64,000 bases of DNA, taken from assembly GCA_036877525.1 (NCBI GenBank), contig JAZGTH010000002.1:3766001-3830000 (forward strand), read 5' to 3'. This DNA is from Chromobotia macracanthus (taxonomy: Eukaryota > Chordata > Actinopteri > Cypriniformes > Botiidae). Shown here piece after piece: positions 24,456 to 37,455 of this stretch (position 1 is the stretch's first letter; each line of letters begins with the position of its first letter). The position numbers and the translations under genes were made by a program. Under the pieces are notes generated by a model, which worked only from the letters and a program-made list of their open reading frames with translations, was not told the origin of the DNA and did no database searches.

Positions 24456-26828
24456 TGGAGAAGGGGCAGTTCTCTGATGCCCAGCGTGAAGTTTGAAGCT
24501 CTTGTTCCACCTACTGTAGCCCCTGGTCAGTATGATATTAATCAGAGGCATTGATCAGTTTCAACATATTATTCTTAAAGACTGTAGGCTGAAATTTGAC
24601 CGTTTAAGTGATGTCATGAAAATTCCTAGTGTTAGAAGGTTACATCTGAATGAAGAATTACCAGTGATATCACAATAATACTCTGCTTGGTGATTGCCAG
24701 ATATTTCCCTTACTGGCGGTTGTCTTATACAGTGTAGCTATCGTGATTAAATTCACATGTAGAAAATAAAAATCAGGTCCATCATGCACCTGTTTTAAAT
24801 CGCTGAGTTCAGATTTCAATTTTATGTTCCCCATGTTGGGATACACATTGCGATACATATTTTGTGCTTCAATACATATCAGTGTGCTACTCCTTTATTT
24901 TATTGGGCCTGGAATCAGAGTTTGCTCATGTTCTGATCTTATTTAGAACAAAGTCGTAAAGGTTCTAAGCCCTGATAGTATGAAGTGTTAAGATTCTTTG
25001 ATATGAAATATGAAACCTTAGCTTTCCAAATCAGGATTTAAAATGTTTATTCCCTGTTATGCATCCCTTCCGCTCAAAGCCAGTGCCGCCCCATTGCTTA
25101 CATTAGTATGTGAGCAGAAGACATAAATTGTGAGCTGAAATGACCTGACCAGATAAGGTTTTTAAGATTTGCCAAAGTAGGCGTCAATATTATGACAGTA
25201 TGGGCTGTAAGTGTCAACTGAAAAGACACTGAAAGATAAGGGCTTTCTCAACAACCAGTAATTATGGAACAGAACTAGCGATGAAATGAGAATATGTTCT
25301 TGAAGTGTTGATATGCAGGTCGTTAACAACGAGCGGGGGCCATCCAGGGTAAAGCCAATGCATGTCCGTAGATGAACTTACAATAAATAAAGAACAGAAC
25401 GCAAGCTATAAAGAGAAATGGTTATTGCATTAATATTATTAGCTGTACTTTCATTCCCTTCATTAAAGAATAGAATTGGCTTTTCCGGCTTGTTAAAGAG
25501 CACAAGATCTACAAGCTCTTTAGAATCTGAGAACAAAACAAGAATGGAATGTGGCACAGCAAACCACCACAATAAAAACCCAAGACGATAAATTTTACAA
25601 AGGGAATCATAAACAAAATGCACAGGATGAGTAAACAGACCCCCTTTCCTCCATTCTTATTCCATTTCCTTGAGTCCCTTCGACAGGAGGGTCTTGTTAT
25701 TTTGGAGAACATGACTTCAGGGGCCTCCTCGTAGCAGGACTGAGTTCTCACAGCACGCTATTGGCCAGCTACACGGGTTCAAAGATAAATCATTTTGGCA
25801 TTTGACACTTTGTTGCTTGTTCACAATGGCTTCATGCCCCACCTCACCCTCCCCTTTTTATTGTCTTCTCCAGTAAAAACATTCGGTCACGTCTCACCAC
25901 TGATGTTTTGAGACACTGCAGGCTTGTTTGTTCAGCCATTATTAAATAATTTCACCAGTTAAGCTGCATCTTACTGACATTATAGCACAATGCAATCTTG
26001 TTCTTATTCTGAGAGCCACATTACCACAAAATAGCGCATGAGAAAACAAGACTAGCGACTTGGAGAAGAAAACTTTGTCATCTTTTAGTCTTATCATTAG
26101 CAACTATATCATATACATCACACTCATTAGTGTAGATAGAGAAGGAGGAACTGGTGATTTCGCTGTCCAGAGAGATCATGTTTTGCTATTTCAAGTTGTG
26201 AGAACACTTCAAGAACTCTTTAGAAATGTCTGGATGTCTGCATGGAAGGTCCTGGATATGATTTTCATCCAAGACAAAATAATACAATTACTGTACAAGT
26301 AATACACATCCTATTTTACGGTGTCTTTTTTTATTGAACAAATGGTTGAAATATTGAGTCATTAGAATTGAATCTGAGTTCAATTGAGAATGTCTAGATG
26401 TCTGTTTTCTAGAACTTAGAAGTATGATAATGCAACCTGACAAAAGAATATCAACAGTTGTGGCTCAAATTCTGCATATTGGAATGGCCAAGTTGGAGTC
26501 CTCATCCCAAACTCATTGAAATAATGGGGATTGATTTAAAGCAGACTGAAACCAGACATCCAGTACATACACCTGAACTGAGATGGTTTTGCTTAGAAAA
26601 TGGGCCATAATAAAAAGCTGGTTTACAGTAACAGAAAGCAGTTAGAAGAGCTTATGCCCATAGTTTACTTTTTTAATATATGACCTCATTTTTAACCATT
26701 GTTAAGTAAAGTTTGCACTGTAAACATTATTAAATTAGAATGGCTTTATTTATTGACCTCTTGTTACATATGTCCACGTGCATTGATTTCATAAACTTTT
26801 ATTTTGTCACTTACTGTTCCTGTTGCAG
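24456..26828. other. intergenic, no gene recognised
   Basis: AT-rich DNA with no repeat I can name. Open frames such as 25378-25623 and 26060-26302 have no domain features. Confidence 0.5.
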
Positions 26829-26895
26829 TACCTTTTCATTGAGGTAGAGGATGGAGCAAACACCTCAGAGGAGACAAAGCTGGAATGGAGCACAG
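26829..26895 (+). other. orphan exon-like segment
   Basis: A good acceptor (TTACTGTTCCTGTTGCAG) precedes 67 bases that are open in one frame only (YLFIEVEDGANTSEETKLEW, then ST). A consensus donor (CACAG/GTAAGT) follows. The start phase would be 0 and the end phase 1. I do not recognise the peptide and see no partner exons nearby, so it could be an exon of a long-intron gene or lncRNA, or chance. Confidence 0.25.
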
Positions 26896-29800
26896 GTAAG
26901 TATACATGTAACTTGCTAAGGCAACACATTTGGAAATTGGAAATGGCTGATATGGGTCTGTGTCCTAGTTCAAGGTCAGATATTGACTGAACTGAGGTGT
27001 GTGTTTCTATGTAATGGCTAATGAGGTAAGTAGATTGGTGACGGGTAGACTGTACATACTTAGGAGTTGTGAGTAGTTGGCTACACAAAAAAAGTCTCTC
27101 AGCCATGACCTTATCTATTTTCTTTTGATCTAAAATCAGTGCATATTTAGCTCTGAATGAATGTTCTTCCTGCAGGTAAGATTAGATACCTTTGGGGAGA
27201 ATTGACTGACATCTGACCTGGCATAAAATTTCAAGAGGCTCCACCCCCCTCTTCTGCAGTATATCTACACACCACCAAACTACCACACTAGTACACTTCA
27301 TTGCTTCTCAACTAAAAATGTATACATTGCTGTCTAAATAACACCTCAGTGTACTTTAAATAATACATATTCTGTAAATATTGTCTTTGGGCATACAAAG
27401 ACTTAAATTGTAATATGATTAAAATATGAGGTTTACAGTGTTAGTGAGTTTTAAAACACCAAAATATGTTTTTAAATGTAATATTAATATAATAATATAT
27501 GTAACATATATTATAATATGTAACATATGTAAACATTAAATGTATAGTTTCATCTCCAACTATTTATTGAAAAAAGTTTATTAAATGTAACTGTTTTTTG
27601 AGCATGGTGTTTTATCATATTTCGATTGCCACTGTTTTATAAAAGCATTTATTGCAGAGCAATCTGGAGTACTTGATTCTGATTAGTATAGTAAAACTGT
27701 ATACTTTTGTATGGTTGTTCATTCTCAATATGCTAATTTTATGTTTCCAACATCCAATACAAACATTTGAACTAAAGCGGTTTTGCTTTGAAAAATGGGC
27801 TATAGCTATAGCTCCCTGTGCTCTTTGTTTTTTTTCATATAATATAAAAGGTAGGCATAAATCCTGTAGACCTTGATAAGCGTGTTCAAGTGAGTAAAAT
27901 TTAAACATTACATTTTATAGTAACCAACATTTCCCCAGTAATGAATTCTTAGCTATTGCTACTGTGCAATGTGCTACAAAAAAAAAATTGAAAAGGATGT
28001 GCTTTCCAGGGTCTGTGACGATTCTGCTCCTGTCTGGAAGATCTCAACTACAAGTGTTTGAACAGCAGCATCTGCTGTGCATTTGCACAGATCATGTGAT
28101 GAGTTCAAACACCAGCATCAGGCTTTAAAATTCCACCCACAGAAACGTCCGTGCTTAACTGAGGCTTTCCTTCACTGAGCAGGTCTAACGAGGGATTTGA
28201 TGACTCCCTGAGATAACTCTGGAGAGATAAGAAACAGATGAAACACTGATCTTCCCCCAAGAGCAAACTGGTCTCAGGTCAGACAACTAAAAGTCATGTC
28301 ATTATGCCATCTGACTGTTACGCCATAAAGAGTTCAATAACAGCACAATTCCCTCTAATTTTCTAAATTTCTAAATCAGCACTTTAGACATTAGGGAATT
28401 AAGAACACATTAAGACACACTCTCTGTTCCAAACTAAACCATTTCTTAGTCTAAGAGAACCATAGAAGTGAAACTTTTTCAATCTTTTAAATAAATTGAA
28501 TTTACTGGATATGGCTGTTATATAATGGATACAATATTTCTTAATTACTTCAAGCCTACACAAGGCATTTTAATGAAACTAACATCATTTTTTAAAAACT
28601 GGCATTTATGTATGTAACAGTTTGTTTGTATACGTTTAATGTTTCATTTCTTTTATTTTGTCTAGTTTGGAATTTTTGTTGTAGTTCTATTTTCCTGTAC
28701 TTGTGTCATTAGCTTTATTATTGTGATTTGATTGGCTTCATTAACTAATCAGCATTGAGGGTAATAGATAACATCTAGCTGTCTGTTCCTATTCATCTCT
28801 CTGCCATACCTTTCTGTACTGCTCTAGGTATCCAGGGGTTTAAATGGGATTTTGGGGGGTGGATCCTCATATTGTAATATTTAAAAATGCTAACTAAATG
28901 TAGGCAGAATGTGTTATACAGACATATGATAAAGTTTATGATGACACCCCAAGAAACTGGGTGATTTTAAGGTCAAGAGTAGATTTTTGCAAATTTTATG
29001 TAAACTGAATTCCACTCATTTTACAAACTAAACAGTCCTACATTTTCCACATCATTTGTGTTACAATGTACTCAAATGTCATGTCTTGTGTTCATCCAGT
29101 GATCTTTGTACAATATGGTTTTACAGGATGACACATTCAGTCTCCATCAGGCATCAGCTTGCCATACTACTGTGAAAAAATGAGAAATATGCTAAAGGTG
29201 GCCGACAGCCTGAGATAGGGAAGAGACAGTATGCTACAGTACATGTTTTTGTAGGTATGTGTCGCCTGTCTACTAACACTGACAGCGATAAGTCTACAGA
29301 ATGAAGGAATGATTTTTTTACCTTTTAAACCCCAAGGCTGGGTCTACCTCTGTCCATTTAAAGACTAAATGTAAGTAATAGGAGCAAATTGAGTAATAAC
29401 AATGAGTAATGTGGATGGATACTAGCTAAAGTGGCCTTTGTTATAGCAGATGTAACTAATGTCCAAAGGGTTAGATTTAGGAGTGGTGATAGGGAAATAC
29501 GAAAGAAAATTGGACTAGCTCAGAATAAAAATCATAACATTAATGGAGAGTCCCAGTAAACCACATATGTGTGTGTTGGCATGGGAAAGTGCCTTTGTGT
29601 GTGGGCATACATGGATAAACTTTAGATAAACTAAATCTATATATCTATATGTATTTTTTATCTGACCATGATATACACCTGCAAATTTGTCACAACATGC
29701 CATTGATATAACAGACATAACACTCATATACAACTCAAGCTTACCATTAAAACAAAGCTCCTATATGAAATTTCTCTGTAGTATACTTGTTTCTGTTTGA

Positions 29801-30097
29801 AATACACTTTGCACAGTCAATTAACACCTCAGTCAAGTCTGTGTACAAAAAAAGTATCAGTGTTGACTTGCATCTAGTGGCCTGGATCATGCAAAAGCAA
29901 TACAATTTGGTTTTGGATATGTGTACAGCATTTTAAACATTTTTAAGGCTTATTCATTTCTTTAGGGGTTAAACTGAGTGGACCTAGAGAGCTGTGTGTG
30001 TGTGTGTGTCAAGGTCTACTGCATCTGCCAACACAAGTTACAGGCACAGACTAAAGTAAGGTTCTTAATTAGGCTGAATTCTAGTCAAGAGCAATTT

Positions 30098-30102
<5 letters not shown>
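26896..30102. other. intergenic, no gene recognised
   Basis: AT-rich DNA with a short (GT)n at about 29994-30009. A less AT-rich patch at 28010-28290 shows no open frame with splice sites. Nothing else is supported. Confidence 0.5.

Positions 30103-30130
<28 letters not shown>
30103..30130. repeat. (CT)14 microsatellite
   Basis: Uninterrupted CT dinucleotides. Confidence 0.95.
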
Positions 30131-30133
<3 letters not shown>

Positions 30134-33100
30134 TGGTATGAAAACCATTAAGTGTATGAGGTTCTCACTAATATTTTGTTTGTGTGCGTGCGTTTGTATG
30201 TTTACATAGATTTTGTAACATTTTCACTCAACCATATGCTGGTTTTACTAGATTGTTACAGGGTTTTGATTGGGTATGCACATTTGCATTGCCTCATACA
30301 TTTCTCTACACAAATGGATATCAATAAATAGGGGAATCCGGACTCAAAACCTTTCCCACCAAGGCTTAATATTTCTGGAGCTTTGGTATTGTTTTTGTTT
30401 GCTTTTTTATTTATTTGTTTTGCTGTCATTATGAGGCTTAAGAATAAATTCAATTTAATTTGAAACTACAATTCAGGAGCAATAATTTACCATAAGCCGC
30501 TCTCGACAGAAATCTCTGTTTAATATGCCGGATCTGGTTAAAGCTGTGATGTTACTTTGAGTCATTAATCTTCTCAGTGGAGATCAAGTAAGTGTTTCTA
30601 CAGGTGCTTTCTGAGTGTTGATTGAGATGTGGTTCAGCAAGACTCCTATTACACACTCTGCAGTTTCTGGACCTCCACATCAAAATCTTTTACTGCACAG
30701 AGATGACAGCTATTTGCAATAAGAGAGTAACATGTGGCTTCACTGTTATTACAACCAGAATTTTAGTTGTTTTGATTATATAAAAAGGCAATGGTCTGAA
30801 CATGGGTCTGGCTGGTGTTTTTTCAGGTTGTGAGAAGGTGGTGTGGAACTCTCAGATTCATTCTATTGACTAACTATTCTATTGACCGTTTTCTCAGATC
30901 ATTATACAAACTTTTATTGCCTTTGAATAATTCTTGCTAAAGCTGCCAAATCAAGGATAAGTGGCGTCTGACAAAAGCAAGGCATTATGGTTTAATCCGG
31001 CTGTTATCCAAATGCTGGGAAAGTGTAAGAAACGTGCCGTATCTCACATAGACACTCATTTACTTTTTCCATCTCTCACTCAGGCCCTTTCTCTATAACT
31101 CCCAATGCTTTGCTGTCTAAAGGACGGTGTCTAGTTACTTGCTTCCATGACCCAGCTGACCATTTTAGCTGCAATGATAATCCCAGCATGGAAAAATACA
31201 TCTCTCAAACAAATATTTGTCTACTCTTCACATCTGCTCACTGCCTCTAACGGGGGCCAACATCTTTGCGCATCTCTTGCAATGAACGACCATTAATGTG
31301 CACACCCACACTCAGCAGTGAGTGTGTAAGATGACGTGTTTGGGTCTGGGATCTGTCTGTGAGCTCAGTGAATATGATATATGAGATCAAGTGAACCTCT
31401 GGAGGTTCAAAAAGTAAAGCTTCCAGACACCATATGGATGATCGCCTGGAATAAAGCAAAATAAATTCAAATACAGTTTCAGTTAGTGACACCAAACAGA
31501 AAAAAACCCATTCCAAATCCACTAGTGTTTGCACAAACAGGTAGCCCCAGCCCAAAATAAGTTGGCCACAAATTGGCATGTCAAACTTCAACAAAGGGCT
31601 GCTTAGGATGACCTCTGTAACCTCTGCTGATATGAATCTGTGTGGTTTTTAAAACATTTTTCTACATTGATATGAATTAAAACAGAGCTGTGTATTCTGA
31701 CAAATTGAATTTTTCTGCAAGCAACATGTAAATTATATGAAATTTACATTTTCAGGATAGATAGTGAAGAGAGTAGACATGGTGTTGTGGTGCTGTGACA
31801 TAATTTCCTGTGGGGTTGGGGGGGCAAACAGGTATTATGGGATTGGCTTAAACAAACCACTTCAGAGCCACATTGTCACACTTTTTGGTAAGTCAACTAC
31901 AAACAGTATATAATGCCATCTCTGTAAATTACACCAGAAGGAGAGAAAGTATTTTAACATCAATCACCTTTAATTAAGAGCATATGAACAGAGGAAATGT
32001 AGTCAGTTTAGCACAATTCTCACATGGAATTCTGATCTTCTTAGACATATCCCTAATTAAGGATGCATTGCTTACTGATTGATCCTGTTCTCTCTGGAGC
32101 CAATTAGTCAAAACAGGCTATCAGTTCCATGTATGTCTGACAATAAAAACAACACTAACAAGAGAAGAAAAGTACATAGAACACAAAACAGGAATAGGAA
32201 GTGGCCAGCAGCGTAAACAGTAAACACTTAAGGAGCTTAATTTCAACCATGCATCCTGTTTCTTTATTTAGACATACTTTAAACTGCCCAAAAAAGTACA
32301 AGCCATTAGTCAATATCTTTAAAACATATGGATGGTTGCACAATCTGCCTAATATCTCAATGAACAACTTCCTTTTGTCTTCAACTGACCCATTCAGCAG
32401 CACAATCCGGCATCATTAAAGTAATATATAAAAAAGGATGTATTTCCAAACTAGCTGATTCTAATCAGTTTTAATACAGGGATTGTGAAGCAGTGGGAAA
32501 CCATTTAATAGCTTAATAGAAAGATGGGTATCTGGTAGCTAGCCACTAACAGATTTGGCACTGGACTGTTTAATTTTTGGCCATTTTTGGCCATTTCTAC
32601 ATGGTCACGCATTAAGTCTGGTGCTCATTGCATCTTATTTTGCCCAAGGAGCAGAGCATCTGTATGACATCTAAGTGATTTTTCACAGTGGGAGTATTGT
32701 ATGTACTTACAGTCACCTGGTTATCCCAAAATAAATCCCTTATTATACAACATTTCTCCACTTTGCATTGGGGTCCTGACCACTCTGTCAAGGTTTATTC
32801 TGTGATAACCAGATGACCTTACATTATTCTGTTTATATGGCTACTTATCACATAAATACATATATCAAGTGGACACAAAATATTGATTTGAGATGAAAAA
32901 TTATATTCACTTTTTTACCTGAAACATTTAAGAACTGATAAAGTAGCCCGGATGAGCAGTCCAATATCATTTTATCCCCATTCGTTTTTAAAAAAAACCA
33001 GACCCCATGCAAATTGACCAATCAGAATCAAGCATTTTTAAGAACTGTGTACTATAAACAAATTATCGTGAACATAAATCATGCATATACAGTTCTATTC

Positions 33101-33702
33101 ATAGATACCATACCATATCTCAAAATCAAGTTTCTTTCACAGATTTGCAGAGATTAGTTCTTCCCCAAACATTGTACATTGTAGCAACTTGGTACCTTGT
33201 AAATAGGACTTTGTTTTCAGGGCAACTGTTGACAAAAATGCATGCTCTTTCTCTTTCAGAAGCTTTCAATCAATTGTACCTGGTGTGATTTTTCTGTGCA
33301 ATATGACTGAGACCTCAAAAAACCAGACACAGTAACATAGCGTAAATGTTTTTTGTGTACTATTCTTATGTGTTTTAGCTTTGCACTTTATTATGTTGGT
33401 TTATGAAGGTTAAGTTTCACAAGCAATCTGAATAGAATGTCACTGTGCTGACAAAGGTCTTACAGTAATCCTTCTAGAAGCCCTTTAAAGCTTAACTTCA
33501 TTGAGAGATGAACTGTATCCAGAAAAGGGTCAAATATCATATTGCCATATTGTGTTCATTAGAATGAAACTTTAGATTGGTCTGCTTGCTATGCAGACAT
33601 CTCATGTTTGATCTGTCTGTGCAGCTGACTGTTAACCTCTGACAGAAAGGTAATGTTGAGAGGACAGCGCATGAGGTTTCAGCAAAATGTACACACATTC
33701 AT
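30131..33702. other. intergenic, no gene recognised
   Basis: No repeat or gene recognised. The 115-codon minus-strand frame at 31247-31594 lacks any domain or splice context. Confidence 0.5.
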
Positions 33703-33738
33703 ATAAGGAGTGTCGTAAATCTTCACGACACTCCTTAT
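33703..33738. repeat. 14-bp perfect hairpin, 8-nt loop
   Basis: ATAAGGAGTGTCGT (33703-33716) is exactly complementary to ACGACACTCCTTAT (33725-33738) around AAATCTTC. The flanks do not pair. It is GC-balanced, unlike most chance hairpins in this AT-rich DNA. Confidence 0.65.
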
Positions 33739-36700
33739 GTCTTTACCTATCAGCAAATAACATTGCCAGTAAATGGAAACAAATGTATTAGCATAAGCAT
33801 CTGCTGATAAGAAGACTCAATTAGCTTTGATGATAAACTTCTCACTAACACGTAATCTTATTGTAGGCCATCTGCTGAAGGTGTAAGGTTTAACAAACAC
33901 TGTGTAATCTGTGCTGAACACACTAATTATATGTGTCTGAACAATTCCATGTTCAATGCTCACGTTTAAGTGCATCACCGATGGATTACATCACTGGCTA
34001 ATCTGAATAATGATCCAAGCAGATACTTTGTATACAGCTGAAATTAAAAAAACAAAAAGGAATAAGCAAACAAGAAGATCTTGGTTTTAAGGGAATTAGT
34101 ATATCATTGTATTGAGAATTACAAGTAAGTCATTAGAGGAACTGGGTTTTAGATCAAAGGTCATGAAGTCAAAAGTCTGAAAGTGGTTTCAGAAGGGAAT
34201 TTCTCTCACTGATGTTCTGTCAACATCCTCATCAAGGTTGCAAAAAATGAACTTTAAATGATGTGTTGCAAAATGTCTATTGAGGTTTCTGTGTAGTATC
34301 TTAATGTGTAGTATCTTAAATAGTATCTTAATACTAATAAAATAAGAACACTTATATTCTAAGAATATAATTTTATATATAATGTGTTTACATTTTACTA
34401 AAAAGTTCTATAGTATATGTTAAAGATTTATTTTTAAATTTTGTACTTCAGTTTTGCAAAATAATAGTTTTCAGATATCAAATACATCAGAATGTAAAAC
34501 ATCAAACAAACTAAAGTTTAATTGCTTTTTAACTTCTGTCTTAAACTTAAGTTAATTTAGTGGGTGGATGTTTGTCTGGTAATGGTATCATTTTACTAAT
34601 TAAAGCAGTTTTATGAGAAACAGTTAGATCATAAAATAATGCAGAGATAAAATAATGCAGAGATAAAGATGTACATTGGATACTAATAATACAGACAGAG
34701 TGCATACAAACAATTTGTTGTTTAGGATTAAGGAGGATTTAAAGCAACAGTAAAAAGAAGACATTTTTAACAGCAGAAGCACAGATACGTGTCCATTCTT
34801 GCCTTGTGCCTGCATTTACTATTTTGAAATGTGAGCAGTGTTTCGCTCTATAGAATGCAGGCAGATGCAATCAATCAAAGTCTGTGTCCATCTTTCTTTT
34901 TTTGCCGGCTTTTATAAACAGCCTTATTGCCATTCTGTCGTTCAACCTGACATGATATTTTAATGCTCTCTTTTTTCAGTGTTCCCATCTCTTTCTCGCT
35001 GTCTCCTGGATGCTATTGAAGCATTAACCAGCAGGGCTGCATTCCTGTGGCTGCAGGTTTGAATCTTCTAAAGCAAAACACAGCAAGCGATTTAAAGTTC
35101 CCATAGTCCTATTCTTGGCACTTACTGCATTAGCTGTGAAAACATTCATGTGTATTAGAAGCCCACAAACTGTGAGAAGACACTTCTGACTTCTGATTCA
35201 ACATTCCCATATGCATTAAAACTAAGTGTTGACAATTCTGTGACGGCAGAACCAAAACTGTTATTGTAATGCATGTAATGCATTGTATGTTAGAATGTAA
35301 AAAAAATGTTATCTCAGAACTTTCGTAATGACAAAAATATCTTGTCCTAACAATTTTGCCTTTCTGTTTTTTTGGGGGTGTGTTAAAGATGTTATCAGCA
35401 ATCAGCAACTCCAAAAGCTCATTACAGCATGCAGGAGCTGGTGTCAGAGAGCAGAGCTGTGCACCAAAACCTCATCCCCAACAAACAAAAGTCAAGAACA
35501 AGTTTACACTATTACACTTTTCTCTCAACCAAATCACTTTACATCAGATCTTGTTTAACAGTCTTCAGATGTCAATAAACAAAGAACACACAAACTTTTT
35601 TGAAAAGCATGTTGGAATAACATGCAGATGTCTAGCTGATCTCAGATTAGGTTTTGTTTAAGGGACCTCACAGTGATTTAAACATTCAAAACAGACCAGA
35701 CAAAGTGGAACGTAAACCAGACCTGAGGTGAAGCAAAACAAATCCAGTTTTGTTCACAGTACACTGAACAAATATAGCACAAATAATGCCAAAGAAACTG
35801 TTCTGAACTCCCTACCGTTCTCTCAGGATCTGTATGTATATATAAAAAATGAAAAAAGATTAAAAAAATCAAATTCTAATTTACTAATGTGATTTTGATT
35901 TTTATACGAGGGTAGATTTCCCTCACACACTAAGACATCATTCTCCACATAATTAATGTTACATATTCATATTCCATTAAAAATGTCAGTTTATTTATTA
36001 ATGTGATTTTAAAGCCTAAATTTTTCTCACACACTCAGTTATCATTCTTCATTGTAATTGGACATTTTAATAGTGCTCTTAAATTTGCAGGATGAATTGG
36101 AATGTTTGTAGACCATAAGAAAAACATATGGGTGCTAAAATGAACTACTACAGTGATTTTAAGGATTATAATCTATATGTCTAAATTATAGTTAAGTATA
36201 GTGTGTGAAAGTACGTATGTATGAGTGTGTATGCATGTGTGTTTACATATGGAGCTTGTATTCATATGGGGATTGCAATAGGAAAAGATTAAGGAAATAA
36301 TTCAGCAGTGTAAGTGCAGCCCATAAAAGGGCATGTTAACAAAACAAACAATGTGGCTTCACAAGCTATTAAAGTGTGGGTCAAAACCAGCTACACCAAA
36401 AACATTTAGTGGAGTGTCATTTGTCTATTGGCAATAGCTAAGTTTCCCACAGTCTAACACCTTAGTTCTATTTTTATACTGTATATTGTTTTTATACTGT
36501 AAAAATGTTATAGACACACTTACTGTACAAACATTCCATATTACAGTGAGACATGGCCACCACTTAATACACTAGTCCTAAGATGGCACATGCTGGTTTG
36601 GTCTCAGTTTGAAGGATAATTATCAAAGCTGAACCACAGGCAGAGTTGGAGTTCAGAAACCTAACAAGCTGTTAGACACCCGGCTAATCTCCTCCCACAC

Positions 36701-36923
36701 AGGCAGAGATAAGTATGCTTTGCCCTTCTACAAGGCCTCCATCACAGGGGAATACCCCCACCACTTGCTTTGGTTAACTTACCTTTCAACTCAGTATTCA
36801 TAGCCATGAATTACTGTATAGCAGTGCGGTGGATAACAACTGAGGAGAATTATTGTAATTAGCCACTGGCAACTGGTACAATCTCATAAGATGTTGCATT
36901 AAACGTAGTACAGCTTGTAGGTG

Positions 36924-36926
<3 letters not shown>
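33739..36926. other. intergenic, no gene recognised
   Basis: AT-rich DNA. A duplicated AAAATAATGCAGAGATAA near 34634-34670 and GTAGTATCTTAA repeats near 34294-34331 are local tandem duplications. The 35130-35660 frames on both strands are not supported as genes. Confidence 0.5.

Positions 36927-36955
<29 letters not shown>
36927..36955. repeat. (TG)n microsatellite
   Basis: Uninterrupted TG dinucleotides, about 14 units. Confidence 0.95.
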
Positions 36956-36958
<3 letters not shown>

Positions 36959-37324
36959 GATAGTTCAGTGGTTCAGCTTTGGTTGTTAACATGGTATTTG
37001 AACAGGTAACATGTATTTTATTAATGTCTGTTTGTTAGTTTCTACAAACAGAATATTTTATACATAAAATAAGCCAGTGAAATTTTAGAAATGCACTCAT
37101 TCTTTGCGGTGCAGTGACTTAGTTTAGTTTACCGATTGGTCTATATAATTATCATACCTCAAAATTTAACATGAAAACAAAACTTTTAAATTGTGTGTTA
37201 ATTGACATTTCGTGATAACATCTCATCTTAGGGTGCAACTGCAACATGTATGAAGACAGTTAAAGGTTTCCTTTCTATATTTAAGTACTGAGTAAAATAT
37301 TGATTAAGAACATATACTTACTAT
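36956..37324. other. intergenic, no feature seen
   Basis: AT-rich, nothing supported. Confidence 0.5.
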
Positions 37325-37455
37325 AGGGTTACATTTTGGAATAGGGTTTAAATTTGAGGTTAGTGGCATGCAATTATGCATAATTTACTGTTATTACTAT
37401 AGTAAGTACAAGTAATATCTGTAATAAAGACACTATGAAATTAAGTGTTACCGAA
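37325..37455 (-). repeat. dispersed repeat family X, copy 3 (inverted)
   Basis: Read on the minus strand it gives TGTACTTACTATAGTAATAA, CAGTAAATTATGCATAATTG and a CCTAACC-like stretch, matching copies at 13165 and 19595. On the plus strand it ends in AAGTGTTACC. It is shorter than the other two. Confidence 0.65.
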
